DNA of 64,000 bases from Dendrolimus kikuchii (lineage: Eukaryota; Arthropoda; Insecta; Lepidoptera; Lasiocampidae), in assembly GCA_019925095.2 (NCBI GenBank), contig CM034388.1, forward strand, positions 28,340,934-28,404,933, in the 5' to 3' direction. Shown in pieces: positions 41,511 through 51,620 of this stretch. The notes beneath the pieces are model-generated. The model was not told the DNA's origin, ran no database searches, and saw nothing but the letters and a program-made list of their open reading frames with translations. The translations under genes were made by a program, and so were the position numbers. Position 1 is the first letter of the stretch; every line of letters starts with the position of its first letter.

Positions 41511-41733
41511 TTTTTTTTTTATTGGAGCTGGACCCAGCTGAATAGCCGCAGATGGCTGTTTCAGCGATACCGGACTTTGGGGGCTTTCCGACTCCGTGGG
41601 AGCGGAGGCGTTCAGCCCGGAAGCAGCGCGCTCGAGGAGGCACCTCTTGAGATTCGACCTCGGCTCGACCGCTGCGGGGGATTGACTCTATATAGGATTT
41701 AGCCGTAAAAGGCTGAATGAGCTAAGCCAACAG
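41511..41733 (-). mobile_element. SINE-4, 223-bp retroposon, 12-bp TSD
   Basis: GCTGAAGTGATT flanks it at 41499-41510 and 41734-41745. On its own strand it starts CTGTTGGCTTAGCTCATTCA, which resembles a tRNA A box. It has GAGGTCGAATCTC as a possible degenerate B box and ends CCAGCTCCAATAAAAAAAA. No ORF. A SINE is the best call, but other copies would be needed to confirm it. Confidence 0.75.
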
Positions 41734-41794
41734 GCTGAAGTGATTATTTGGGGACTTGTTATCGACTCCGCCGGCGGAGCCGATCCTAGTCTAT

Positions 41795-41885
41795 CATTAC
41801 TACCGCTTCGCAAAGTATTATTGCTGGAGGAGAAGAAGCGGCGGAAGAAACTCTCCAGCGATACGCCTAAGCTAATCTTGTATGG
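41795..41885 (+). mobile_element. LINE-H 3' fragment
   Basis: CTACCGCTTCGCAAAGTATT then GGAGAAGAAGCGGCGGAAGA. Confidence 0.6.
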
Positions 41886-41904
41886 CTACTTGTGTCTGTA
41901 GTGA

Positions 41905-42150
41905 GTGAGTGTGATTGTTGTCTTAACCCCGAAAGCCACAAATATGTATCCATCACCGATGGATGGGAAGCCCATCTTCCAAGGTACCAACGACATTCCG
42001 TCCGGTCGCTTGCCATCGTGGCGGTACAGTCCGATCGGTTCACGTACAGCTAGTACCCCAACGGTGACAAGAAACCGGCGGACGATGTCGTTGATGGCCG
42101 CATGCCGTGAAGTTCTACCAGCACTCCTTAAACAAGACAAGCCATGATGA
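41905..42150 (-). pseudogene. RLE-type LINE C-terminal domain, N half
   Basis: The minus frame reads [20 protein letters not shown], then [16 protein letters not shown], then after a deletion [13 protein letters not shown]. The first part fits a zinc-binding and restriction-like endonuclease region (RPD motif) of R2-type LINEs. About 45 residues present in the 52853 fragment are deleted after WKMG. No reverse transcriptase domain lies beside it. Confidence 0.6.
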
Positions 42151-42193
42151 CCCAGTCTATCAACATTCATTTAAGTATTATTATAAGACCAAA

Positions 42194-42376
42194 TATTGAT
42201 CGTGTACTAGCAGAAGGTGATGTCAGGAGCCTTAAGAACAGACGAGCGTGCATGACAAGAGTTATGAATGTCAAAGAAGCAAGTGAGGAGTGTAAGAATA
42301 AGCCTAAATGGCGCTCTGTTGTTCATGCCTACCCCGCAAGGGAACTGGCGTGAAGTTATATATGTATGTATGTATG
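42194..42376 (+). mobile_element. RTE-1, 10-bp TSD
   Basis: TAAGACCAAA flanks it at 42184-42193 and 42377-42386. It encodes the last 55 or so ORF codons to PARELA-stop plus TATG repeats. Confidence 0.9.
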
Positions 42377-42386
42377 TAAGACCAAA

Positions 42387-42744
42387 AATCTGGACTTCTA
42401 GCAGGTCAATGAAATGCGCACAAAGCCATGAGAACCCCTTTGTTATTTATAAGCTGGTTTACAAAATTTGTATTAACGGAACATATTAAAAACAAAATGA
42501 CGTTGATGTATTAGTATAGCACGAATCTCAGATGCGATCTGCCGACGTACATATTTCTCGTGTTATCTGCTTCTTGGACTATCATTTCGCAAAAGTATCA
42601 TCACATTACTCCTTAGATACGTATCAGAATTAAAAATTCGCATATTTCCTTAATGTTCGCGGATTTAAAAGTGAATTTGGGTACATTAAATCATGGTTTT
42701 GGGAATCGCACAACTTTTGTTTATGAAAATTAATTCGTTGCATA
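42387..42744. other. No recognised feature
   Basis: No ORF or repeat recognised. Confidence 0.4.
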
Positions 42745-42802
42745 CATATAGGTAATATTATCACGCCTGTTTTTTTTTTTGAAGCGAAACTTCTATATAA
42801 AC

Positions 42803-42817
42803 GGGGGGGGGGGGGGG
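42803..42817 (+). repeat. G15 homopolymer
   Basis: A run of fifteen G in AT-rich sequence at the edge of FB-1; prone to slippage and sequencing error. Confidence 0.9.
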
Positions 42818-42837
42818 TCTTAGGATTTTTCTGTCAC

Positions 42838-43290
42838 GAAAAAGCGTTACGGCCGCGTGGAAGTGCGGTATAATTTAGACTAGACGTGGTGAGAGGCGGC
42901 ATAATTTTAGAGTAGACTATGGATGCGTTTTTTGATTCCGGATCGAATTCAGTTTCTTTGTTCGATAAAATAAAATATGTTTAAATAAAAAATGCATTGA
43001 TTAAAACTTACCTAATCTAACCAAATAATAATTGACAGTAAACCTGCGAAAAATCGAAATGTGTGCTGGGACACATAGTAGAAGTGAAACTTCAACGGAC
43101 TAGTGGAAAAACGAATGGCAAGAAAATTTTAACTTGAAGTTTTACGGGCAGCTTTTCAATTTGAACAAGTACATTAACAATCTGCCCGTAAAGCTTCAAG
43201 TTAAAATTTTGTTTTTCCATTCGTTTTTCCACTTGTCCGTTGAAGGTTCTATTCTACTATGTGTCCCAGCACACATTTCAATTTTTTTTA
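42838..43290. mobile_element. FB-1, hairpin of 96-bp arms
   Basis: The left arm 43056-43151 (starting GAAATGTGTGCTGGGACACA) pairs with 43182-43279 around a 30-bp spacer. The left flank from 42838 belongs to the same repeat, as shown by 1163-1405. There is no transposase ORF. It could be a foldback transposon or a repeat duplicated head to head. Confidence 0.8.
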
Positions 43291-43544
43291 ATCGCCTTCC
43301 TCCGCCATGCGTCAGCGCAGAGCTCTTTTTTGTTCTTTTATTATTTTCTATTTTTGAGGGGTAAATAAATGTGGGCGTCAATTCTATTCTACCCTAGTTC
43401 TTATATATTTTCTTCTATTCTATTCTATATATATCTATTTCTTACAAATCTAAGGCCTATTATACAGTTTTTGTTTCTGATTTTAAAGTTGACAAATATA
43501 TATTAACTATATATTAGCAACATTTTATTAGCTTTTGTTCTTTA

Positions 43545-43955
43545 TTACCTTCCCCTTGTGGTAAGTAGAGACGATGGATTAAATTAAAAGGACTGGTCTA
43601 TAAATCCATCATTAGACCTGTCCTTTTGTATGGCAGTGAAGCGTGGCCTGTACTTGAGCGACACAAGCAATAACTGCGTGTCACGGAGATGAACATGCTG
43701 CGATGGTTGTGTGGAGTAACGCGGAAAGACCGTGTCAGGAACTCCCGCATCCGCGGCAGTCTTCATGTCCGTGACATAGTAGACAAACTGCAAGAGTGTC
43801 GCTTACGCTGGTACCGCCGTGTTTTGAAACAAATGTCTAGCCATGCCGCCTCCGCCAAGACCCGGTCGAATGGGAAGGCCCAAAAAATGTTGGCTTGACG
43901 CTGTGAAGGATGACATGCGTACCAATGGTCTCAAATCGGTGGACGCGGAAGACCG
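43545..43955 (+). pseudogene. RTE-3 LINE ORF remnant
   Basis: The plus strand reads KSIIRPVLLYGSEAWPVLER, a stop, then VTEMNMLRWLCGVTRKDRVR, NSRIRGSLHVRDIVDKLQEC, RLRWYRRVLKQ. After a frameshift near 43838 it continues RPGRMGRPKKCWLDAVKDDM, RTNGLKSVDAEDRAK. This is the C-terminal region of an RTE-like LINE distinct from RTE-1 and RTE-2. It runs into RTE-2 tail to tail at 43956. Confidence 0.75.
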
Positions 43956-44455
43956 CGCGAAGTCGTCGTCGTCAGCCATTTGCAGTCCACTGCTGGACGT
44001 AGGCCTCCCCAAGACGGTGCCACTCATCCCTGTCCTCCGATTTCCTCAGCCAGCGCCTACCGGCGACCTTGCATACGTCGTCGTTCCATCGGGCTGGAGG
44101 GCATCCGACACTACGTTTACCGAGACGCGGTCTCCACTCCAGGACTCGTTTGCTCCATCGGCCATCGGTCCTGCGGCAGATGTGGACGGCCCACTGCCAC
44201 TTCAACATGCTAATTTTGTGAGCTATGTCGGTTACCTTGGTTCTCTTACGGATATCCTCATTTCTAATTTTATCTATAAGAGAAACACCCAACATAGCTC
44301 GCTCCATAGCCCGTTGAGCGACTTGGAACTTGTGGACCAATCCTGCCGTCGGTGTCCATGTCTCGGCCCAGTAGGTCAGGACGCGCGAAGTGGGGTAAAT
44401 AAAGTAGGAAAGCAGACCCTGGGCGTCGGAGTGAACGCTCCGAACGGAACCGGGA
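43956..44455 (-). mobile_element. RTE-2 LINE, 5'-truncated
   Basis: The 3' end (CCAGCAGTGGACTGCAAATG, then GGCTGACGACGACGAC on its own strand) abuts RTE-3. Confidence 0.75.
43972..44400 (-). pseudogene. RTE-2 ORF C-terminus
   Basis: About 140 codons are open: LTYWAETWTPTAGLVHKFQV, AQRAMERAMLGVSLIDKIRN, EDIRKRTKVTDIAHKI, KWQWAVHICRRTDGRWSKRV, ending EAYVQQWTANG-stop. This post-catalytic region is characteristic of RTE-type LINEs. The upstream 40 codons of the open frame are not LINE sequence. Some conserved positions differ, such as WAVHI in place of WAGHI. Confidence 0.8.
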
Positions 44456-44479
44456 TTTAACGCTCGAATGATGAGGATG

Positions 44480-45135
44480 ATGATGATGAGATAGAGCTGA
44501 TGGATCTCCAAGTGCCTTTTACCTGACTTATCTTCAAAGTATCTTCAATGTGATAATCGTCAGTACGACGTGGTCTACCAGCACTAACTCAGCAGCTCAC
44601 ACGGTTGTCATACACTTGTTTTGTCAGTCTTCTTTTAGCCATTCTCTATACGTCCGAACAACTTTAACATTCCTTTTTAAGTCTTGAAGCGACATTATCT
44701 TTCAATTCACAACGGTCCCTTATCACACTTGGGATCCTTGTCATGTCGCTTTTTTTATTACGCAGGGGGAATGTCTTTGGACACCATCCTCAGATCCTTC
44801 GGGGGAAGGGCCAAAATGCAGGTATAAGGCCTGCATCGAGGGTGTGTGGGACTCTCAGAGATCGGTTCTCCACGCTCGCTTCTAAAACGAAGCCGACGCG
44901 AGAAACGGCCGCCGAACTACCCACTAAACCTAAACCTGCGTCCCATTTATAGCGCTTTTACTTGGCGTCATGGGATCTCGTACAGAGTAACTGCACCATG
45001 ACCCCCTACGCTCTGTAACTGGGCCACTCCGGGGAGCAGAGTGACGCACTTCGTACAGCAGGGGGCGGAAGTCCGTACATACGTCTCAAAGCTCTCATTT
45101 CAACTGCGTTTATTTTAGTTTCAATGTTTCTGCTT
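44480..45135 (-). pseudogene. RTE-4 LINE remnant, split
   Basis: 45060-45135 reads KINAVEMRALRRMY, and 44480-44745 continues MTRIPSVIRDRCELKDNVAS and RLKKEC, then stops, then RRLTKQVYDNRV and SAGRPRRTDDYHIEDTL. It is a relative of RTE-1. The gap between the two parts is filled by an R1-like 3'UTR. Confidence 0.65.
44748..45058 (-). mobile_element. R1-like 3'UTR inserted in RTE-4
   Basis: On its own strand it has GGTTTAGTGGGTAGTTCGGC and ends GACATTCCCCCTGCGTAATA then A-run. A related block is at 55260-55395. Confidence 0.6.
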
Positions 45136-45199
45136 TCCGCCTTTGGTAAATATGCACTCGATGTATACAAACTCTGAGTTCATTACGTTTATAAAATAA

Positions 45200-45790
45200 C
45201 TCAATTTCAATTTTTAACTGGTATAATTAAATAGAGACGAGATATGGAAAAAAGCTAAACTAACTTAAAATTAAGATTAAATACAAAAATAAGTAATAAA
45301 TAGTAAGACAATCCTATAAATAACACCAACTAAACATTTATACTCTAAAACTAACCTATTTAATATTTCTCAAATATACACATACAATACCTGCATATTA
45401 ATAAAAAAAATAACTAATAAAAAGTAAAAATTCAAACTTTTTCAAGATAAAACTAAAAAATCTTTTATTAAAATAAATGTAAAACAATAAATCACAACAT
45501 AATTCTATCGCAGACTGCATAGGACCACATTAGTGTTAAGAATTATACTGTATTACTTACTAATTATTTCTTAATCTCATTGTAAGTGAACTACCTGTTC
45601 TTATGAGAAATAAAGTTCTTTAAACCTAACAAAATAAATAAACCTAGCTTAAAAATAAAAATAAAAAAACCTGTGTCCAAGCCCGTCTTGCCCCACCAGA
45701 CCAGTGTCGCTGGATATTGTACCTAGAAGGCTGGCAGCATTACCTCGCTGGATACAGAGGCTATCCCAAACGGCTCAAATATGTAACCTG
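45200..45790 (-). mobile_element. Rep-T LINE-like 3'UTR
   Basis: A long A-rich zone (T-rich on the element strand) ends in AGAAGGCTGGCAGCATTACC then CGCTGGATACAGAGGCTATC. The same order is at 31006-31230. GAGAAATAAAGTTCTTTAAA at about 45605 is a polyadenylation-like string on the plus strand. Confidence 0.4.
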
Positions 45791-46228
45791 TTCCAAGGTT
45801 TGCATATGTTAGCTGTTTGAGATTTTCGGCAGAAGCGGTTCGGATTTTTAACTAAATTTATAAAAATATTACATTTTAATATGTCATTGCTTTTGGCAGC
45901 TTTAAATAATTCACATGAATGGAAGTATGTGAAAGTTGAATATAAATATCTCATTATATTCATGCACATTTACTTATCAAAACGCCTACGTCGAGATCTA
46001 AATCAGATCTTCAAACAGATATCTGAATAACAGAACTATCACATACCTCAATAGGTTTTGAATAATAATGTTTTAAAACCAATTAAATAAATATAATAGA
46101 AATTTTTTAATGCATCGGTTAAGCACATCAAGAAGTTTCACACTCCTCTTTGATTATTTATTTAACTTCATTAATTATTAATTTCTTCTTTTTTATCTAA
46201 ATTACCATGTACTCAATGTCTTTATATA
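45791..46228. other. No recognised feature
   Basis: No ORF or repeat recognised. Confidence 0.4.
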
Positions 46229-46492
46229 CAGGGCGTTCCATTAGTAGCTCACAACGCCCAAAATGCTCAGTTAGCCGTTCGACAAGGCGACCGCGGTCGT
46301 TGTGGTCGTGGCGAAAACGTCACTAATGATGTCATCATTTTCGATCACACAACGCTCACAACGACCCACGTCAAGAGGTGGGTCGAATAGCCGTTCCACT
46401 TGGGTTTGCGATTGTAACGCCGGCAAGCAAGTGGAACGGGATAAATCGCGGTCGTGAACCTGGTCGTCGTGAGTCCCTAATGGAACGTAGCC
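46229..46492. mobile_element. MITE-1, 264 bp, 3-bp ATA TSD
   Basis: ATA lies at 46226-46228 and 46493-46495. It aligns end to end with 8357-8617, same orientation, with roughly nine in ten bases identical by eye. GGTCGTTGTGGTCGTGG-type inner inverted segments are shared. Confidence 0.85.
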
Positions 46493-47015
46493 ATAATGCA
46501 TGCGGTGTTCGCACCAAGAAAGCCAGTCAGCAACCATATTATCTGTGCTCTAGTTTTGTTTAAAAGTAAGCTGAGTTGACCAGTTTGCGAACCATACTAA
46601 AAAAAAAAAATAATTTCGCATAAGAGTCTAGTGGTAATAAAATTTGTTTTTTTTTTGAGGCGAGGGAAAATGCTTAACCGATTTACGCACAAACTGGGTC
46701 GTTGCTAGGGGAACGACACGCGTCGGTCGGGGGCGATGACACTGCAGCAATAGAATAGTGTGGAAGACTCCGAGCGTTGCTACACGAGCGAGCAACCCCA
46801 ATACCCACTAAAAACCCCCTCCTCCCTGACGACCCTGCGCTTTTGTTTGTGTTGGAAAGGCTGAGATTTAGAACATAGTTACGCCCAGTCGATCCAGCGC
46901 AATAAAGTGCCTGGAGTGTGCCCTGGGAGAACACACCCCACTTCGTTGTGCGGGGGTAGAAGGTCCTTTGCTCTCCTAGCAAGCTAAAGGCCCCCCGCGG
47001 TAAACGGAACCTAAT

Positions 47016-47237
47016 TCAGGGAGGGAAATAATGCGCGTACCTGCCTCTCCGGGTGCCAGCTGATGGCCGGTGACCTCGAGAAGACGCATTAGCACGCGCT
47101 GCAGGACTCCTCTCCCTATCGCGTTCTGCGGCCTCCTTGAGTGACATTACTGTCTCACAAAAAGTAACCGCAGCCCCCCAGTTGTCGCCGCTCTGCAGCA
47201 TGGCCTTGACCAAGTCGCAGAGTGAATCGACCGGAGG
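47016..47237 (-). pseudogene. R1-like ORF C-terminus, unit 1
   Basis: The minus frame reads PPVDSLCDLVKAMLQSGDNW, GAAVTFCETVMSLKEAAERD, then an Arg-rich end GTRRGRYAHYFPP-stop. This matches the acidic-basic C-terminal end of R1-clade ORF2 proteins downstream of the zinc knuckle. The catalytic region is absent. Confidence 0.7.
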
Positions 47238-47657
47238 TAATAAAATTTGTTTTTTTTTTGAGGCGAGGGAAAATGCTTAACCGATTTACGCACAAACTGG
47301 GTCGTTGCTAGGGGAACGACACGCGTCGGTCGGGGGCGATAACACTGCAGCAATAGTATGCTCTTGGCAGCGCTCCGTCCGCGATCGACGTCACAGAATA
47401 GTGTGGAAGACTCCGAGCGTTGCTGCACGGGCGAGCAACCTCAATACCCACTAAAAACCCCCTCCTCCCTGACGACCCTGCGCTTTGAATGTGTTGGAAA
47501 GGCTGAGATTTAGAACATAGTTACGCCCAGCCGATCCAGCGCAATAAAGTGCCTGGAGTGTACCCTGGGAGAACACACCCCACTTCGTTGTGCGGGGGTA
47601 GAAGGTCCTTTGCTCTCCTAGCAAGCTAAATGCCCCCCGCGGTAAACGGAACCTAAC

Positions 47658-47879
47658 TCAGGGAGGGAAGTAATGCGCGTACCTGCCTCTCCGGGTGCCA
47701 GCTGGTGGCCGGCGACCTCGAGAAGACGCATTAGCACGCGCTGCAGGACTCCTCTCCCTATCGCGTTCTGCGGCCTCCTTGAGTGACATTACTGTCTCAC
47801 AAAAAGTAACCGCAGCCCCCCAGTTGTCGCCGCTCTGCAGCATGGCCTTGACCAAGTCGCAGAGCGAATCGACCGGAGG
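47658..47879 (-). pseudogene. R1-like ORF C-terminus, unit 2
   Basis: Same protein end as unit 1 with two substitutions (GRRPPAG for GHRPSAG), which shows that the two units diverged little. Confidence 0.7.
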
Positions 47880-48049
47880 TAATAAGATATTACGCTAAGC
47901 CTGGCTTAGGCACACTCATTTAGCTAAATACTATGTCACGAATCATTTCAACGCAATACAACCTGGATAACGAGGTAATGACTGTTTTATAGGGTTGTCG
48001 AATTAGCGAACATTTGGAGCACTTTTTTCGTAGATGTAGTATTCTTTAG

Positions 48050-48245
48050 AGGTGGCATAGGTAAGAAAAATATTAAGGCCAGTGGATGGAATATGGGAAG
48101 TTTTAGTGGGTATTTCGGCAATGGCAACCTAGCTTCACCAGAGTAGGATCAAGACGCCTATCCTCACACGCCATCATCGTGATCCTCACACGGTATCAAG
48201 TTCATAATCGGATTTAAAGAGATTTCTTGGCTTTGAAATGTTAAC
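48050..48245 (+). mobile_element. R1-like 3'UTR, diverged
   Basis: GGGAAGTTTTAGTGGGTATT then ATAATCGGATTTAAAGAGAT keeps the order seen at 26500-26822. Confidence 0.5.
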
Positions 48246-48363
48246 TAACTGACATGAAGGTGTGTTAAAGTAACATATTTGTTTATTTTATTTATGGACT
48301 TCAGTTTTTTGCCTAGTGCTTTCAGTTTCTGGATACTAAAACACAAACTGATACTACCTTTAT

Positions 48364-48387
48364 TCTCTCTCTCTCTCTCTCTCTCTG
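48364..48387. repeat. (CT)n microsatellite
   Basis: Twelve CT units. Confidence 0.95.
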
Positions 48388-48879
48388 CTCGCTGCATATG
48401 ATTATGTATCGTAATAGCTGTAATTTATAAAACTAAATAAATATGTTTGAATCCTATAAAAATGCTATTTTTCCATCGAATTATACTTGACCTTAACACT
48501 TAAGTGCTTTTTGGGGTCATGACCTACGTATAAGATTGTGGTGGTGTGTAAATAAGTCTTAAATATTTTAAATCGGCATCAAATTCATATAAAATGACAG
48601 TTTAGAAACATTTCAGTGGATTTAAAATTTAGACATTATTAAGTAAATGAGTATCGTTATTCGTCTCTATCGATCGTTTCTCTATTAAATTCTATATCTA
48701 CGATTTTAAATTTTTTCTTTAATTAAGTAGTATAACTACCTACTGTGCTATAAATATTCAGTGAAATGTGTTTGTTGAAATATGGACAGGTTTTTTAGTA
48801 TCATAAATAATTTTAATAGTCGATCATTACTCGATATCTAACACTTTATCGAAGTTTTAACGAAAATGTTTTTTTTTTT
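48388..48879. other. No recognised feature
   Basis: AT-rich; no ORF or family match. Confidence 0.4.
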
Positions 48880-49085
48880 ATAATTAATAAATTTCTTGAT
48901 TAATACAAACGTTAAATTATACAATTAAAATTAACATTTACATTTGAAAAGGAACGTAAATTATAGTAAAAATATATACAGCTTAATTTACAAAATAAAT
49001 TACAAGTAACAAATGAGCCCCAAATAACTGCCAGTTGGAACGATCCTAAAACGCTGATCGCTTTGCTAGGTTTATTAAATTATTT
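48880..49085 (-). mobile_element. Rep-T-like 3'UTR
   Basis: TTAATAAATTTCTTGATTAA, then GAGCCCCAAATAACTGCCAG, then GCTGATCGCTTTGCTAGG follows the Rep-T layout loosely. Confidence 0.3.
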
Positions 49086-49839
49086 TTATAAGTTTGGCCG
49101 TTATAATAATAATAACATCAGCCCATAAACAGATCGTTAATAAACTCGCCTTTTTGTTGCTTAAAATATAACCAAAATTTAAGTATGTATATATATGTGT
49201 TTTATTAATTGTCTATTAATTATAGTAAAAAAAATATTATTAATAAAAAAATGTAGTTTATTGGAGTCATAAAAACCTAACGATATTTTCTAGTAAACTA
49301 AGACAATAAAAAATTTTCCAGCACCAATTTTGACTTAACAAAGCCACCTAACCATTTCATACATCATGACGAACACAATCGCTGCATAAAATCGTGATAA
49401 ACCGAACAAAAACAACAATAACCGATAAAATATTAATATACGAGCATAGCCAACCGATTCGCACGCCACACATCAACCGTTGTGGACATTTCAAAACGAA
49501 AAAAAACCGGTAACGTTGGAACGCGTCTTGTCCGCTAACAAATTGGCTTGTTATCTACCGATCTCGGGCAATAAGTCGCGGCGTCACGTCGATAAATATC
49601 GATATAATGTATCGAGCTACCGAGCACATCACTAATTCAACGCTGACGCGTGACTTTGAGCCTCTTTGTGATTGAGTGGCCGGATATTTTTGGCCGGGTG
49701 GCTACTCTAAATGTTTTTACTTGGCATTCGTAACATTAAAGTAGTTTAATCATTTGCAAAATATACCGAAGGTTGTATAAACTGGATGCAAGTGCAAGAT
49801 TACTTTCAAACAAAATCTGATTACTGATGTCACTAGAAA
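49086..49839. other. No recognised feature
   Basis: CpG-containing strips at 49440-49700 match nothing I know. No ORF above 60 codons. Confidence 0.4.
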
Positions 49840-50410
49840 TTCAAATTCAAAAGTTTTTATTCAAAATAAGTTCCATTGGAGAACGCTTTTTGAAGGTCAT
49901 ACATATAAATTAAAATTTAATTTCTACACCGCTTCGCAACTTGTTATTGTTGTTAAGGAGAAGAAGCGGCAAGAATCTCCCCAACAACACGTCTAGCTAG
50001 AAATCGTTTTTCTTTGTATTATTTACTAGCTTCTGCCCGCGACTTCGTCCGCGTGGAATAGTTAAAAAAAAGTTTGGTCTTAGCGAGATTAGCGCGTTCA
50101 AGCAAACAAACTGTTCAGTTTTATATATTAGTATAAGATTCTATTTATATCTCGAGTTCTTTTTTATAAGTTTAATACAGTATGTTACAGAATTACTTTT
50201 GAAGAATTAATGGATTTGTAGGAAGCAGTGCGTACTTAATAAGACAACGATACAATAAAAGGAGAGAAAATTATTATTACAGTTATAATAATGACATGAC
50301 GTACGAAAATTTTATGCTGTAACAGATCCACAAATTCCTTGCAAGTTTAATAAGATAAACATTTTTGCCAAATCGACTTTTTAATGTCATCTATCGTAAA
50401 AGATGGAAAT
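49840..50410 (+). mobile_element. LINE-H split by Rep-D
   Basis: AAGTTCCATTGGAGAACGCT and GAAGAAGCGGCAAGAATCTC match 25045-25500. A Rep-D piece (50034-50138) splits it; the sequence resumes at ATTCTATTTATATCTCGAGT exactly as in the unbroken copy. Confidence 0.7.
50034..50138 (+). mobile_element. Rep-D, short copy
   Basis: CTAGCTTCTGCCCGCGACTT to TTTTATATATTAGTATAAG: both ends are present and the middle is deleted. Confidence 0.75.
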
Positions 50411-50458
50411 ACGTGCTATAGTGCTAATCCTGGTTTAAAAATACCAAATTATCCGCTT

Positions 50459-50705
50459 AATACATACATACATACATAACTTCACGCCAGTTCCCTTGCG
50501 GGGTAGACACGAACAACAAAGCGCCATTTAGGCTTATTCTTACACACCTCACTTGCTTCTTTGACATTCATAGCTCTTGTCATGCACGCTCGTCTGTTCT
50601 TAGGGCTCCTGACATCACCTTCTGCTAGTACACGATCAATTTGATCATGGAAGGTGTATCGTGGCCTTCCACGACTTCTGCATCTATCCACTTTTGCATT
50701 GTGAT
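50459..50705 (-). mobile_element. RTE-1, 5'-truncated
   Basis: Four TATG repeats in reverse lie at the left. The ORF tail from NAKVDRCRSRGRPRYTFHDQ to PARELA is open. It carries a VRVYPARELA variant. Confidence 0.8.
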
Positions 50706-50924
50706 TGGATACCTTTGTAATAATACTGATGACTGATGATTCATGCTTAAAACAACATTTTTTGGCTCTCCTGTAAAGTTCACTTTTATTTGTATAAAAA
50801 TATAGTAAAGGTTGGTACATAATGGAGGAACAATTTCTTATGGGTAAATTAAGTTTAAAGACTCATATTTTAGAAAGAAAAATAAACGTTAATGTATGAA
50901 GAGATTAATGAAAGTAGCTAAGTG

Positions 50925-50990
50925 TCTCAGGATCGTCGCAAGTGGAAATCCATCGTGTCTGGAAAACAGGCGTGATAATTCTCTATGTAT
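50925..50990 (+). mobile_element. RTE-type 3' tail, relative of RTE-1
   Basis: AGGATCGTCGCAAGTGGAAA then GGAAAACAGGCGTGATAATT matches the reverse of 8794-8885. Confidence 0.55.
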
Positions 50991-51031
50991 ACAGAAAAAA
51001 TGATATATTTGACACTCAAGTAAGAAGAATG

Positions 51032-51606
51032 TGAATGGAGCGTTAGGTAAACTTCTAGGCGCTAAGAACCTCAGCCAGAAGGCCCAGCTCGCCATACACA
51101 ACGCGATGCTGGTACCTACGCTCACGCATAGAAGCGAGAGTTGGGTATGGAAGAGAGAGCATGAAAGTAGAGTAAACGCGGTCGAGATGCGAGCACTGTG
51201 CAAAATCTGCGGAGTGGCCCTCGCGGACCGCGTTCGTAATACCGAAGTAAGAAAGAGAGTTGGTCTGAAGGAGAGTGTCGCGGTGAAGGTAAGGAAAGGA
51301 ATGCTCCGGTGGTTCGGGCATGTGGAAAGAATGCATGATGAAAGAATGACTAATCAGATATACAATGCAAAAGTGGATGGATGCAGAAGTCGTGGAAGGC
51401 CACGACACACCTTCCATGATCAAATTGATCGTGTACTAGCAGAAGGTGTTGTCAGGAGCCTTAAGAACAGACGAGCGTGCATGACAAGAGTTATGAATGT
51501 CAAAGAAGCAAGTGAGGTGTGTAAGAATAAGCCTGAATGGCGCTCTGTTGATCGTGCCTACCCCGCAAGGGAACTGGCGTGAAGTTATGTATGTATGTAT
51601 TTATGT
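51032..51606 (+). mobile_element. RTE-1, longest copy, 14-bp TSD
   Basis: AAGTAAGAAGAATG flanks it at 51018-51031 and 51607-51620. 575 bp, ending in TATG repeats. Confidence 0.95.
51034..51582 (+). pseudogene. RTE-1 ORF, last 180 codons
   Basis: The frame is open from the insertion boundary to the stop, with no frameshift. Order: GALGKLLGAKNLSQKAQLAI, HNAMLVPTLTHRSESWVWKR, NAVEMRALCKICGVALADRV, RKGMLRWFGHVERMHDERMT, RGRPRHTFHDQIDRVLAEGV, ending PARELA-stop. The LVPTLTHRSESW segment is the RTE-clade motif that follows the catalytic domain. The ATG at 51031 comes from target DNA. An intact frame suggests recent insertion, but the fragment cannot be autonomous. Confidence 0.85.
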
Positions 51607-51620
51607 AAGTAAGAAGAATG

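Larger units (their letters stand above)
46633..47885 (-). mobile_element. Tandem dimer of R1-like LINE 3' ends
   Basis: Two units, 603 and 642 bp, each start (own strand) at the same ORF position and end in an A-run. GGTAATAA lies at the outer ends and at the junction (46633, 47236, 47878). The shorter unit lacks 39 bp (CAAGAGCATACTATTGC region) in the 3'UTR. Confidence 0.9.

Noticed and set aside
41448..41702. 84-codon ORF across SINE-4
   Set aside because: It spans the TSD and the T-run of an inserted retroposon, so it is a chance fusion.
44743..44952. 69-codon plus ORF
   Set aside because: It is antisense to the R1-like 3'UTR.
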